Positions 1 through 10,775 are shown, counted from the first letter of the stretch. The stretch is DNA of 36,470 nucleotides from Nemertoderma westbladi (GCA_032718475.1 JAUCBJ010005851.1:1-36470), one strand, 5' to 3'. Notes: generated by a model from the letters alone, not told the origin. Translations and numbers: made by a program.

Positions 1-592
1 CCCACAAAAGCTTTTACATAATACGCAATTCACCCGAACCAATTTTTTTTTATTCTACAGTACATTATTTTGCTATATCTGAATTATCAACAAAAAGTCA
101 AAATTCGATCACTTTCAATTCCATGCTTCTTTTCTTAACAACAGGGATTTTACATAGCAACAAGGGGTCAATTGGTGGGATATTTATTACCCACCCAAAT
201 TTGGTACGGACAAACTTTAGTACAGTGACAATCGATTGACTGAACTACTGTATGCACTTCCAGTAGTTAGTTACCATTTAGTTTCCAGAGCAACGGAAAT
301 TTGTCAAAATAATTGAACCCCTTTTAATACCAAATTTGCTTGTACAATAGCGGGAGCTACAATAATTTACACAATTTCTCAAATAAACAGGTGCATGTAA
401 CCTCGCCCATCGGATTTGTCGACCTCAAAATCCCTTATCCCCAAAAAACTTTTTTGTTATATTATAAAAAAAAGTGGTTTTTAAACTAAAACAAATAAAT
501 AAATTACACCTAAAATCAATAGAGCAATCACAATTTAATTATGTGAAATATCTTCGCTATCATTAATTGAAATTATGAAGTTTCTTGGAAGC
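1..592. other. AT-rich non-coding stretch
   Basis: No open frame with recognisable similarity and no RNA gene or terminal repeat could be seen on either strand. Several homopolymer A/T runs are present. Its origin is unknown. Confidence 0.6.
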
Positions 593-733
593 AGGATAAT
601 TCGGTCCCGTACAATTCGGTCCAGACAATTCGGTCCCGGACAATTCGGTCCGGACAATTCGGTCCCGGACAATTCGGTCCCATTAATTTTGTGTTTTGGG
701 ACCGAATTGTCCTGGACGGAATTGTCCGGATAC
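593..733. repeat. 14-15 bp tandem repeat with inverted copies
   Basis: Six direct copies of a 14-15 bp unit (core acaattcggtcc) follow one another to about 690, then a 17-bp AT-rich spacer, then two copies in the opposite orientation (ggaccgaattgt). The whole could fold into a hairpin. It directly abuts the downstream end of the BEL/Pao fragment, so it may be the end of a small inverted-repeat element or a local expansion at an old junction. Confidence 0.85.
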
Positions 734-735
734 TG

Positions 736-1540
736 ACTAGGACGGAAGCAATGTAAGGATAAATTACGTTAGTATATGGTAGTACATGGTGGAAAGCTAC
801 CTTTACGCTACAAATTAATCCTTCCCAGCTCTCGCCCCACCAGGGTGCATTTGCGGCATTAAAGGTTCAGCTGGAAGCGGAAACCTTCAACAGTTCGTCA
901 ACTTGATCCTGGTTCCACTGTTCTATAGAGCGTGCTATCTCGTTGTTTGCCCCTATAAAGTTAGTCCCTTTAACTGACTTCATTGTATTGCTGGTGCCGT
1001 ATCAACTGATTTGTCTACGTAAGCACAGGATAAAGCTATTCATGGAGATGTCATTAACCATATCCGGCTGAACGGCGTGGCATGTCATGCACACGAAGAT
1101 AACGCACCATCTTTTAACCATGGTTCGAGCCCTCTAGACTTCTATTGGTCCAAATAAGTCTACACCCATGTGTGTGAAGGGGGGCTCGTAGCAGTTAACG
1201 CGTTCCTTAGGTAAGGGAGCTTCTAACTGAGTCATGGGTTGGCAATACAGTTTCTTACAGGGTAAACAGCTGCGCAGAACTTTATTTAAGGCTTTCCTGG
1301 GGTATACAAAGTAATACCTAGTGCGTATTTCACTAAGTATGTGTTCCCTTCCGGCGTGCAACAGCTGATTGTGCACATCCTGCATTATCTTCCATTTTTA
1401 TGACAGGATCGTAGATAATAATGGGAAATATCGTGTCGTGGGAAAGTGGAGCGTTTGTGAGTCTACCTCCCACTCTAATTCTCTAATTAGGCCGTCAAAC
1501 ATAACACTGGAGAATTTATTGTTCGACTGTGAAGCGGGGT
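736..1540 (-). pseudogene. BEL/Pao integrase fragment
   Basis: The zinc-binding region shows HAGREH followed by CLPC (about 1260-1360), and the core begins at DLFGPIEV (about 1135), where the first catalytic Asp lies. A stop codon follows that motif directly. Further on the frame reads through NGTNF-like and WGESWE-like motifs; the second catalytic Asp position looks substituted (SVKGTNF where SDNGTNF is usual), while the Glu is present. An 8-bp near-duplication at 1474-1489 shifts the frame in the region ahead of the zinc finger. The region integrates cDNA in intact relatives; this copy cannot. Confidence 0.75.
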
Positions 1541-1542
1541 TC

Positions 1543-2145
1543 TTAAGGTGATATTCGTAAGTCGGAGCCTTTTCCTGCATTTGGGATAGTTCCGAGTAGC
1601 TGCCTGTTGGTATAGTCTACTTCGTGCTCCAATAATCTACCTTGCGTGATTTTGTTTTTATTACAGCGGTAGTACACATAACGCTTCAGTATGGTAACGG
1701 CACGGCAAAGTTTGTTCCAGGAACTATAGTGATCCATGGCCCTGCTAATAAGCGGTGAAAGACCGTCAGTCAAGTCTGGAATGGAGAGGGTAATGAGGGC
1801 ATCACTATCTGAAGTGCTCGGTGGGATCATACTCTCGCGCACATGCAGTGAAGATATGTCGATGCTTTTAAATAGTTTCGATTTGGACACTTTGTTCTTA
1901 GATTTAGCGATTTCCGCACCCTTCACTTGCCGTCTTATCTCTGCAGGCGTCAAGTTTTTGGGCCAGCTATCTTCGGGGCCTTGCAAAAAGGCAGGCCCCT
2001 GCGACCAACACTTAGTATCTATCAGTTCCTGAGGGGTGGCGCCGCGAGAAGCAATGTCGGCTGGGTTTAACAATCCAGAGCAATGTCTCCACTGTTTGAT
2101 GTCAGTGTCCTTTAGGATCCGCGCTACACGGTTTGTCACATACAC
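1543..2145 (-). pseudogene. BEL/Pao pol fragment, RNase H-end/linker region
   Basis: A 200-codon open frame. Near its start it reads NRVARIL and then WRHCSGLLNPADIASRG, the signature that in BEL/Pao polyproteins closes the RNase H-like region (the Pao retrotransposon peptidase family in domain databases). The rest is a charged linker leading towards the integrase. The first methionine is internal to the homologous region, which extends back to about 2160, so it is not a real start. In the intact family this polyprotein region takes part in reverse transcription and integration; here it is a fragment. Confidence 0.8.
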
Positions 2146-2431
2146 GCTAAACTGACATGTCGTGTTGGTCAGATATTCTCATTCAACATTTTTTAACATT
2201 TAATATTATTTCTTTCTCTCACAACTTAAAATATATAAGATAATTATTTTATTCACAAATACTTCTAAGCCTTATTAGGGCTACGAAGGCAGTGAACGCA
2301 ATACATAGTACACGATACTGATGATTAAGGTGAATAAGCGTCTATAAACAAACAGCTGTCTTAGACAGACTGACTTACCTACGGTAGACCGCCTACTACT
2401 AGGATCGGCATGCTGCATTGCAGCTGCATTT

Positions 2432-4844
2432 TTAAGAATGCTGTGCTGGCTTGTCGACAAAATTGCGCCGCCACAACTCCCTATCACCCATGACATTTGC
2501 TAGATCATCCGCATCTTCAAGGCCAGTGCCCTTTAAGATGCGTCTCAAGAAAGTCATGGGCTGTCCACTATGCTTATTCACTCCATGAGGCTGCCAAAGA
2601 ACACGATTATGCACTGGCTGATCCTCACGGCGAAAGCAATGTCCTGCAAAGCGGAGGCGATTTTGTTCTAGTGTCAAGCTTGGGGGAACCAATGAGACAC
2701 CTCCAATGTTATATAGTGTCTGGTTGGAGATGTGTGCATTGCACTTGACAGAATGAACCCGGCGTAGCATTCTCGTGAATGTGCCATCCAGAGATTTGGT
2801 GTCCTCAGCAGTTAGAGAGCATGGACTCCCATAGAGGAGTACTGGTACTACTGCTGCTCTAAATAATCGGACCTTAAGTTTCCGATTAATTCTCGGTGAC
2901 TTCCAAATCCTGGAAAGCCTATTCAAGGCTTCCCATGCCTTTCACTTACGTATTCGAAGGTCCTCACCTGACTTCCGGATCCATGATCCCAGGTAACAGA
3001 AGTCATCCACATGCTCAAGCATACCATCTTTTGAGCTTATGCTCATCCGATCAGAGACTTGCTGAGGACTTTCAAAGTTAACTGTCAAAATTTTGGTCTT
3101 TCTGGAGTTAATAAAAAGACCAACACTAGAAGCAGCATGTTCTAATGAGCTGAGGAGCCGTTGGGCTCCCTCTAGTGATTCTGAGAGTACTCCTAAGTCA
3201 TCAGCAAAGTCTAGATCAGTTAGGTACTTGGCAGGATTTCCTCGACTTCTGGAGCCAGTAGGTGGAGTTATCATCACCCCATCATCATTATGATGATCTA
3301 AGGACATACATTTAAGCCGGCACAGCATTCTTAAAAATGCAGCTGCAATGCAGCATGCCGATCCTAGTAGTAGTAGTAGTAAGGACATACGTAGAACATA
3401 GTCAACAACAATTATGAACAAGAATGGTGCAAGTGTGTCTCCCTGGAGGACGCCCCATAACACTTCAAATGGTTCTGTGTCACCGTCAACAGTAGACACA
3501 AATGTTGTCGAACCATCGTATACTGATCTGATTGCTGCAATAATTTCATCAGGAATCCCATATAATGAAATTATGCTGAACATACGTGAGCGAGAGACTG
3601 AATCAAAGGCCTTGAAGAAGTCAACAAAGATAACAGCCAGATGCCTGTCTTTCTTTTTTAATAATTCTTCAATTATCCTTCTAAGTGCCAAAATGGGCTC
3701 CATGGTCGTCCCACGACCTTTACGGAACCCATTCTGATTTCCACGGAGCAGTCTCTCAATGGGGTCCCTGATGCGATTTAATAGAATTCTATTGTATAGC
3801 TTTGCAGCAATCGAGATCAATGAGATTCCCCGAAAAGAACCATAGAGTGTTAGGTTGCCCTTCTTGGGAACTGGCACCAACTTATTTGTTTTCATTTCTT
3901 GTGGGACTCTTGTTGTACGGTACATGTCTACTATGATGGGATAGATGAGCTTTAAACACTCAGGTATTTTAAAGACCTCAGGGGGAACACCATCTACTCC
4001 ACTGGCACGATTGGTCTTAATGCTCTTTGCAGCAGCCTTCACTTCTGCAAAGGAGATATCGCCAATGGGAATATCTGGGAGTACAGACTCAGACACTTTT
4101 ACTTCTATAAAGTTATCAGGCAATACCCTGTCAATATTGAGGAGCTTTTCAAAGTGGGCCTTCCAACCATTGAGGCGATCTGATGGTGATTCAGCCTTAA
4201 CCTTGGTGGTTGGTCGGCTTTTTCGACCAGCAAGCAAGTTGATCGATCTCCATGCCTGGGATGATTGCCTGCTGTCGTCAGCATCATTGATGACATCAAC
4301 CTGTTGGTTTATTAGCTCCTGTAAATTAACAGAGTACTGCCTGTTCAGGGACCTAGATGCAGCCTTAACTGCATTCTTTGCCGCTGTAGTCTGTTTGAGT
4401 CGGGACTCTTTCTGCGCAAAGAGGTCATTTCGGCACTTCTGAATTTTGTTGTCAGTCCAGGGGGCCCTTTTCCTGTTTCGAGGGTATACCGGCAGGTTTC
4501 TGCAGCTGCTAACTTTTAACTGCCTCTGTGAAGGCAGTATAGCCCTCACAGTAATCTGCCGCCTCAGAGGCAAGAACCTCATACCTGTTGCTCAGCTGTA
4601 GTGTGAAGCTGGATCTCACACTTGGCTGTTGCAACAGAGAGGAACAGTCATGCCGCGGCAAGGCAGATTTCGTTGTTCTGCTAGCACGCAAACTAAGTCT
4701 TACCTTGGCCACAATAAGGCGGTGATCACTGGAGAAGGGTCGTAGTGTAAATGCATTACAGTCTTGTATAGAGCTCCTGTATTTCCTACGAAACAGGATA
4801 TGGTCTATCTGGGACTTGGGAGTTTTAATAAGTATATGAATCAT
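2432..4844 (-). pseudogene. RTE LINE endonuclease-reverse transcriptase, broken
   Basis: Three overlapping open pieces make up the protein: 4509-4844 (end of the APE endonuclease and linker), 2942-4582 (RT) and 2432-2926 (C-terminal region). RT motifs visible include NRASGVDGVPPEV, FRGISLI, FVDFFKAFDSVSR (first catalytic Asp), LQGDTLAPFLF and FADDLG (catalytic Asp pair), and the C-terminal signature PVLLYGSPC. Compared with copy 2 it has small indels near 4500 and 4430, a frame break near 2930, and an 81-bp in-frame insertion next to RMSLDHH. The upstream part of the endonuclease is absent. The intact protein nicks target DNA and copies its own RNA there. Confidence 0.85.
3310..3380 (+). mobile_element. 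71-bp RTE 3'-end insertion inside RTE copy 1
   Basis: This segment is the extreme 3' end of the same RTE family (from aagccggcacagcattc to the TAG repeat), in opposite orientation to its host copy. It is flanked by a perfect 10-bp duplication, aaggacatac, at 3300-3309 and 3381-3390. Copy 2 has a single aaggacatgc at this place. It is an extremely 5'-truncated target-primed insertion. It adds exactly 27 codons and leaves the host frame open. Confidence 0.93.
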
Positions 4845-6699
4845 AATATTAGAGATGATAAAATAATAGAGTACGATTAATTAATTTAAAGTAAATTAAC
4901 AGACAAATATTTATTACGACCGTATAAAATAATGTAAAGTAATTCAACTACTGTAATACTGTATAACGCAATGGAGGAAATAAGGCAACAATGATGGATC
5001 CAAAATTGAGTTTAAAGTAAACAGGTAGAATGTTGGAATGTGCAATAACATATTTTTTTTTTAAGAGAAAGAACAAAAAATAAGTTACATAAAGAAGGGG
5101 GGCATTAATGGTGAAGAAGATTAATGAAGATGGTGGTATAACTTGAGAGATCTATGTGCTCTCAGAGATATCGGCCGGCCGGCTCACAAGACTAAATGGA
5201 ATCCTGCAACGCAGCCAGTGCGATATAGCTGCATAAGTGGAGCGTCTGTCACGAATGTGCGTTTAGGACCCTTCCGGTGCGGAAATCCATCGGCGTGAAT
5301 ACATTCTATGATGATGTGACTAAACTAGGAAACTTTTATAACCCCTGGACTTTCATCTGCAAATAAGTGTTAAAGGGTTAACTCATGGAAAACAAAATGT
5401 TCTAGAATAAATAGTATATTTCAACCAGATAGTAAAATTGCTAGTTAAATTATATGTAGATAATATAGTTTAATAGAAAACACCATCTCCCTTAATACAA
5501 CAACCATTTTTTAGGGGGTCTATTTTTTCCCAATTTCAATCAAATGTAATGAAATTTGGTACGATGATAGTTCGACAATTTTCTTACTGCTGGCAGAGCC
5601 GGATTTTTAAATTTATAAGCAATTTCGATACCACAAGCCGTTAAAAACGCCATTTTAACAATATTTAACCATCTCAGTCGGCTTTATTTTTCGTCTTTTG
5701 AATGTAATCTAGATATTTTGAGAACCGCCCTCATCTGTAGATTCCGTGTCTGAAAGCCGTTTTAAATTTCATCGAAACTTACATTGGAATTATCGCATAA
5801 TTCAAATGTTTTTTTTTTACTCTATTCTAGAATATTAACAATGCGTAATGAAGAAACACAATGGAGAGTTTTAAAGACTCATCTAAATAATTAATATTTA
5901 ATTTTAATAAGATCCTCATTTTTTGATCGTTCTAAATTAAATTGTTGTCCTTCAAGCTATCCAATTTATTTCCCCAACGTTTACAAATACTGTAATATGG
6001 CTTGCATTACCTTGGCTGGGGTTGTTTATATTATTTGGAACAAACCAAATGTGGTGGGGGTGTTATCACTGAATTATGATACTATATTCTAGGACATGGT
6101 ATAATGGAATAGTACTGCAACCTACCTAGGCCAAACGGGACCGGCAAATGAAAGATAATAAATTAATATATCCATTGGGATTTGAATTTATTGCATGAAC
6201 AGGTGGAAGGAACCAAAACAATAAACGAGTTTTAAAATAATAGTAGTAATATATCTTAAATAAATATTTGTTTAATTAAAAATATTATGGAAGCTGATCA
6301 AATGTTAAAATTTACATTTGGCCCAGAAAGGGTTAATTGTAATATTATCTATCCAGTTTAATGGATCTTTCGTAGTGACCACCACATCTTATCAGAAAAA
6401 TAAAATAATAAAGTATTTTTATAACATTGACGTTCAATAATCATGGATGTCAGCGAATAAACTCTTACTAACTAAACGTTTATATTAATGAACCAGTACC
6501 CCCGTCACAATAAATTAATACGCCGCCCACCGCTAAGCTTATCTGTATACTAAACGTATTCATATAGTAATGATCGCACAAACACATGGTGAAGTCCAAT
6601 TATGAAATGAATGTCCAATTAAGTAAATAAGCAGTAATACATCACCAGGCGACGGTTACAATACATTTTTTGTTATATTCTTTAATAGCCTATTTCGAT
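4845..6699. other. Intergenic stretch, no gene seen
   Basis: No open frame of note and no recognisable RNA gene or element end. There are T-runs near 5050 and 5805, a short GC-rich patch with a ggccggccgg core near 5170, and purine-rich segments. Parts are probably decayed repeats that cannot be classed by eye. Confidence 0.5.
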
Positions 6700-6922
6700 T
6701 TAGGCAGCATCAGCACCTCGTTCGCTTTCAAATGTTATTCGCAACCACGGCCTCTCGTATCATTTGTACGCGGACGATACACAGCTATACATTAGTTTTA
6801 AACCTATTTATTCGTCCGTCGCTGTTGAGGTGACTGAACGTTGCGTGGCCGATGTAAAGAAGTGGATGGAAGATAATTTATTGAAAATGAACTCAGATAA
6901 AACGGAGATTATCCTTCTGCAG
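6700..6922 (+). pseudogene. LINE reverse transcriptase fragment (CR1/L2-like)
   Basis: An open frame of about 73 codons reads HLYADDTQLYISF followed by WMEDNLLKMNSDKTE, which is the palm motif C (YADD) and the downstream NSDKTE block of CR1/L2/Rex-type reverse transcriptases. It begins without an ATG and is cut at 6922 by the foldback element. The sequence to the right of the foldback (from 9308) remains open for about 15 codons when joined, but its similarity there is not convincing. Confidence 0.75.
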
Positions 6923-6924
6923 TA

Positions 6925-7703
6925 GGGTGGAGTGAAAAAAAAAAATTTCTTTACTTTTAAGGGAAGCACTATTTTTCTGATGCCAAATCGGTCTAAACTA
7001 ACATTGCAAAAAAAAATTTTTGATTTTGAAAAATTCTAAGCGGGCCTCACGACACTTGAAAATTTCAAATTTTTGGGAAGGCAATGCCAGTTTTGAAATT
7101 CTTAGATATTTTGTATTTTTGATAAAAGTTAAGGAAGATGCAAATATTTAATGTCAAATAGGTTGGAAACAAACACAAAATGTGAAATTGTGATTTTCAT
7201 ATAAATCTACCCCAGCCTCATGGCGTTTAAAATTTTGCAAAATTTGCCAAATTTAGCCCTAAAAATACAGCAAACCTACTTCGTAGTCTGTATAGTTGAA
7301 ATCGATTTACTGTGATTTGGAGTTCTTCCTGAGTGAAAACCAAGTCCCCTGATTTGATCACAACTATATTTCAATACTAGAAACCCAGCTAGCTGGCTGT
7401 AAATTTGCCTTTGTGTCAAATTCCCAATAAGTATATTATAAACAACAGTATGCCTAGGTCTAGGAAGAAGGATAATTCTAAATTAGGAAAACACTAGTAA
7501 AACACTAGAAAAACATGTGAAAAACATTGTAAAGCACCCGGAAAACATTACAATTATTGATCAACAGGAAATTTAATACATCGATTACACTGAATTGGTA
7601 ATCTTAAATGTACTCCTCGCATAGCACACGTTAAGTAATCTCCGTAAAATATAGGGAAAACACTATATAAACCCTCTGGACAACAGTGAAATTTTACCTA
7701 TAT
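6925..7703 (+). repeat. Left outer arm of the foldback
   Basis: Matches the reverse complement of about 8481-9305. Within it, at 7488-7555, are degenerate short repeats of the type gaaaaacac. The arm continues inside the SINE, at 7935-8103, matching the reverse complement of about 8250-8410. Confidence 0.88.
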
Positions 7704-7934
7704 TTCGCTAGAAAGCGGGGTAGCTCAATTGGCTGAGCGCCTGTCCTGCAATCGATTGGTTGTAGGTTCAGCCCCACCAGGGTCCACTCAGCCGTCTTTC
7801 ATCCACTGGGGTCGATAAATTGAGTACCAGTTAAATAACTGGGAGCAAATCTTGGGATAATAGTAGCGCCCACTCCTACCCTCGGTAGCATCTATCGAAA
7901 GAGGAGCCTTCGGGTCGCCTCAACTGTTTGCTTG
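7704..7934 (+). mobile_element. tRNA-derived SINE
   Basis: A 231-bp insertion in the left foldback arm. The first 75 bp resemble a tRNA: A box tagctcaattgg at 7721-7732 and B box ggttcagcccc at 7765-7775, spaced as in tRNA genes. The remainder is an unrelated body without a long A tail. The right foldback arm lacks it, giving the borders; a short atat on each side may be the target duplication. The tRNA part is degenerate, so it is not a functional tRNA gene. It depends on a LINE for movement. Confidence 0.82.
7721..7775 (+). promoter_or_regulatory. RNA polymerase III internal promoter (A and B boxes)
   Basis: The A box is a perfect match to the TRGCNNARYNGG pattern. The B box differs from GGTTCRANNCC at one position. 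Separation is 32 bp between boxes. Confidence 0.75.
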
Positions 7935-8249
7935 ATATGCTGCTAATAATACTAGGTGAAAGAAGAAATCAATCAGCATGCAGTTCAGCAATATCCTTGT
8001 TTTACTGGTATTATCCAGTATTGTTAGTGTTAGATCAATTCATCTGATCAATTCAAATGTTGGCAGTTGAAGTGCAGAAGTTGTGGTATTTATTATTAAG
8101 GATACCATTCATACCAGAAAACCGAACTGACTAGAAAATCATGTGTAATGTGTTCTAGATCTTGCATCCGCGCTTCTAGCCACACTGGTATGCCACTTCA
8201 CTACAGTATCTCTGTAGGTAGGACCTAACTGTGGCCCTCTTGCTGTCTT

Positions 8250-9305
8250 AATATTAAATACCGCAATATCTGCACTTTAACTGTTAACATTTAGCAAATG
8301 ACAAGATCCAACACTAACAATACTTGAATACTGGAAAACACTAATACCAGAATACACCATTAATGTGCCTCTACCGGCTGACCAGTAAAACTATTGAAAT
8401 GCATGCTGATTGGTTACTGTTCCTTGGTTGCCGGGCAACAATGGTTTCTGTGTAGTATTAGACACTTTCAACTTATTTTTTAGCAGCATATGAGGTAAAA
8501 TTTAATGCTATTTAATGCCAATCATTTTTTCACTGTTTTTTGGACAGTATATAGTTGTCCCTATGTTTTACGTAGATTACTTAATGGTGTGCTATGCGAG
8601 GAGTACATTTAAGATTACCAATTCAGTCAGTGTAATACATGCATTAAATTTCCTGTTGATCAATATTTTTATTTTTTCCGTGTGCATTACAGTGTTTTTC
8701 ATCTGTTTTTCTAGTGCTTTACTGTTTTACTAGTGTTTTCCTAATTTAGAATTATCTTTCTTCCTATATAGTATTACCTACTGTTGTTTATAATATACTT
8801 ATTGGAAATTTGATCCAAAGGTAAATTCACAGCCAGCTAGCTGGGTTTCTAGTTTTAAAATATAATTGTAATCAAATCAGGGGACGTGGTTTTCACTCAG
8901 GAAGAACTCCAAACCCTAGTAAATCGATTTCAACTATAGAGACTACGAAGTAGGTTTGCTGTATTTTAAGGGTGAAATTTGGCAAATTTTGCAAAATTTT
9001 AAAGGCCATGAGGCTGGGGTAGATTTATATGAAAATCACAATTTCACATTTTGTGTTTGTTTCCAACCTATTTGACATTAAATATTTGCATCTTCCTTAA
9101 CTTTTATCAAAAAATACAAAATATCTGGGATATTCAAAACTGGCATTGCCTTCCCAAAAATTTGAAATTTTCAAGTGTCGTGAGGCCCGCTTAGAATTTT
9201 TCGAAATCAAAAATTTTTTTTTGCAAAGTTAGTTTAGACCGATTTGGCATCAGAAAAACAGTGCTTCCCTTAAAAATAAAGAAAAAATTTTTTTTCACTC
9301 CACCC
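8250..9305 (-). repeat. Right arm of the foldback
   Basis: Reverse complement of the left arm. It lacks the SINE, so the segment around 8481-8503 shows the original SINE target. It has about 60 bp near 8420-8480 not matched on the left, including a ttgccgggcaa palindrome. A 72-codon open frame at 8515-8733 lies in the arm and is not supported as a gene. Confidence 0.85.
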
Positions 9306-9545
9306 TACTACATACCCCATCCCTTGAGATTGTTAAACAAATCGAATAAGAAAGAAAAATAAGGTGCCGGAACGCCAATCAACGCGTAATCCCATCACCA
9401 AGTAAGTATTAAGTTACAGTACTGGAATCATAATGCAAGGAATAACAGCTTCATTTACTGATAGGATCGGATTAATTTTGAGGTTGGTGCTGTTTTAGAC
9501 AACAACGGAACCCAAGTCGAATTTTGGGCCTGTGGAATCAACATC

Positions 9546-9810
9546 CTCCAAGAGGCAGAGATTGGTTACTGACCGATTCAGTATCGAGTCGCCAGAGGTC
9601 ACTACTACGATAGGCCTGAATGCCATCTTTACCAGGTTGCACTTGAGCCACTCGTCCTAGGTTTTATGAATTTATCTGACATTTTATCTTCGGCTATATG
9701 AACAATATCGTTGACGATGAGATTCTGCTTGGGGTCCAACCAATTTTGGCTGAGGATTGGTAAGCAGTGGGAGATCTAGATGTCCCAGAAAGAAGCAGCT
9801 CTGGGCTCAT
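9546..9810 (-). pseudogene. BEL/Pao integrase C-terminal fragment
   Basis: On the minus strand the translation reads WLDPKQNLIVNDIVHIAED and then, after a frameshift near 9665, LGRVAQVQPGKDGIQA. This is the C-terminal small-barrel region that follows the integrase core in BEL/Pao polyproteins (DUF5641-like, typical end WPLGRV...PGKDG). It ends at a ggaggatgttga stretch that could be a polypurine tract and LTR start. It cannot be the missing end of the fragment at 735-2160, because that end would lie to the left of 735. Confidence 0.65.
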
Positions 9811-9867
9811 CTCCACGACTTCCTGGATAACTCATCCTCGTGATAAAAACGGATTCCTTAGGAGGAA

Positions 9868-10160
9868 ATGTTTAAATATAAGTATGAGAGGTGGATAGTC
9901 AGTTTGGTAGTCAGTAACAGGAGTTAGTGGTCATGAGTTCAGTTTCCCTTCCAGCTGTATCTTCGTTGACTCAAGTAGAGTTTTTCAGAGTTCAGTTTAA
10001 CGTGGTCTTATGCTGAGTCTCAACCGTTTCCAGTCTCCAGAGCTCTGTGATATTATTCACATATTATTTATCTGTATTTATACATCATTAGTATAGAGTC
10101 AGATCAGTATCGATGACGTAAATAAACCTCATGTGTTGTGTATACGTCAGGGCTACTTCC
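9868..10160 (+). other. Possible BEL-type LTR
   Basis: A purine tract (aggaggaaa) precedes tgtttaaatataag, which resembles an LTR start plus TATA box, and aataaacctcatgtg near 10118 could be a polyadenylation signal. No second copy is present in the window to prove an LTR. Confidence 0.3.
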
Positions 10161-10343
10161 TTCCCCTTTAGTTCAGGTTTACTTTGCCATTGCTAAGCGA
10201 TTTTCCTTTTTGAACAGTTAACCAATAACTGAAACTTTTTATCAGGGAGGTACAGTTTTATATATTCATATATTTCAAAATCAAAAATTTAAAAAAAATT
10301 AACATAACTAGGAGTTCCCAGAAAATCTCGAGAAGGTGGCTGG

Positions 10344-10491
10344 TCACTGGAAATATTGCTTATAATATCCCAGTCTACTGCTAAGGCATAAATAAATGCT
10401 TTCATTCTCAGAATCGGAACACTGATTTTCCATCCCGAAATCTACATTGTCTGCAGATTCTTCATCAAATGCGATCAAAGTCATCACTAAT
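10344..10491 (-). pseudogene. Acidic coding-like segment beside the 45-bp array
   Basis: On the minus strand the 15-residue repeats run into an acidic stretch: one frame reads SDSDCISDDFD and stops, and a neighbouring frame carries on with FDEESADNVDFGMENQ and SDSENES. A one-base break near 10470 would explain this. Acidic N-terminal regions of this sort occur in transposases and in gag-like proteins. I do not recognise the protein. Confidence 0.3.
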
Positions 10492-10775
10492 ACAATCAGA
10501 GTCACTCTCAACCTCATTACCACTACCAGTAACAGAATTACCAGAGTTGCTCTCAACCTCATTACCACTGCCAGTAACAGAATTACCAGAGTCGGTCTCA
10601 ACCTCATCACCACTACCAGGAACGGAATTACCAGAGACGCTCTCAACCTTATTACCACTACTGGAGTCGCTCTCTACCTCATTACCACTACTGGTAACTG
10701 AATTACCAGAGTCGCTCTCAACCTCATTACCACTACCAGTAACAGAATTACCAGAGTCGTTCTCAACCTCATTAC
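10492..10775. repeat. 45-bp satellite, array 1
   Basis: About 6.5 copies of a 45-bp unit (core agagtcgctctcaacctcat), one of them shortened. The unit length is 15 codons and the minus strand stays open, giving an acidic SGNEVESDSGNSVTG-type repeat. The array is cut at 10775 by a retrocopy and resumes for a few bases at 10906-10921. Confidence 0.92.

Larger units (their letters stand above)
735..2160 (-). mobile_element. BEL/Pao LTR retrotransposon fragment (pol)
   Basis: Conceptual translation of the minus strand gives, in order, the Pao-type region after the reverse transcriptase, the integrase zinc-binding region and the integrase core. No LTR, gag, protease or RT palm is present. Stops and at least two frameshifts show it is dead. 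The left end stops inside the integrase core against a tandem repeat; the right end stops just before the region that would join RNase H to RT. It is a decayed internal fragment. Confidence 0.85.
2393..4844 (-). mobile_element. RTE-type LINE, copy 1, 5'-truncated
   Basis: Reads on the minus strand from the last part of the endonuclease (QIDHILFRRKYRSS, near 4810) through the reverse transcriptase to a short 3' region ending in a TAG microsatellite (cta repeats at 2393-2401). The same family occurs twice more in the window. A short 3' end with a microsatellite tail is characteristic of RTE/BovB-like elements. Nucleotide identity with the other copies is high by eye, so the family was recently active. 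No target duplication is visible, so the 5' flank has probably been rearranged. Confidence 0.9.
6923..9307. mobile_element. 2.4-kb foldback element with long inverted repeats
   Basis: The sequence from gggtggagtgaaaaaaa at 6925 is repeated in reverse complement ending at 9305 (ttcactccaccc), and similarity continues inward for about 1 kb on each side with scattered indels. The centre lies near 8115-8245. A TA dinucleotide on each side (6923-6924 and 9306-9307) looks like the target duplication, as in Tc1/mariner-type and many foldback elements. There is no transposase; the only open frames are short and hydrophobic-rich and look accidental. Movement would need an enzyme from elsewhere. Confidence 0.88.

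Noticed and set aside
3945-4442. 165-codon plus-strand frame over RTE copy 1 (and the like at 13194-13694)
   Set aside because: Antisense shadow of the RTE reverse transcriptase; the similarity between the two copies merely reflects that of the LINE.
7713-7787. Functional tRNA gene
   Set aside because: A and B boxes are present, but the anticodon and acceptor arms do not pair properly and the sequence continues into a SINE body.
8515-8733. 72-codon hydrophobic open frame resembling a membrane protein
   Set aside because: It lies within the AT-rich right arm of the foldback, and its mirror in the left arm is not conserved as coding.
735-9810. The BEL fragments at 735-2160 and 9546-9810 as one element
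   Set aside because: Both are on the minus strand, but the C-terminal piece lies on the wrong side of the integrase core, so a single interrupted copy does not explain them.
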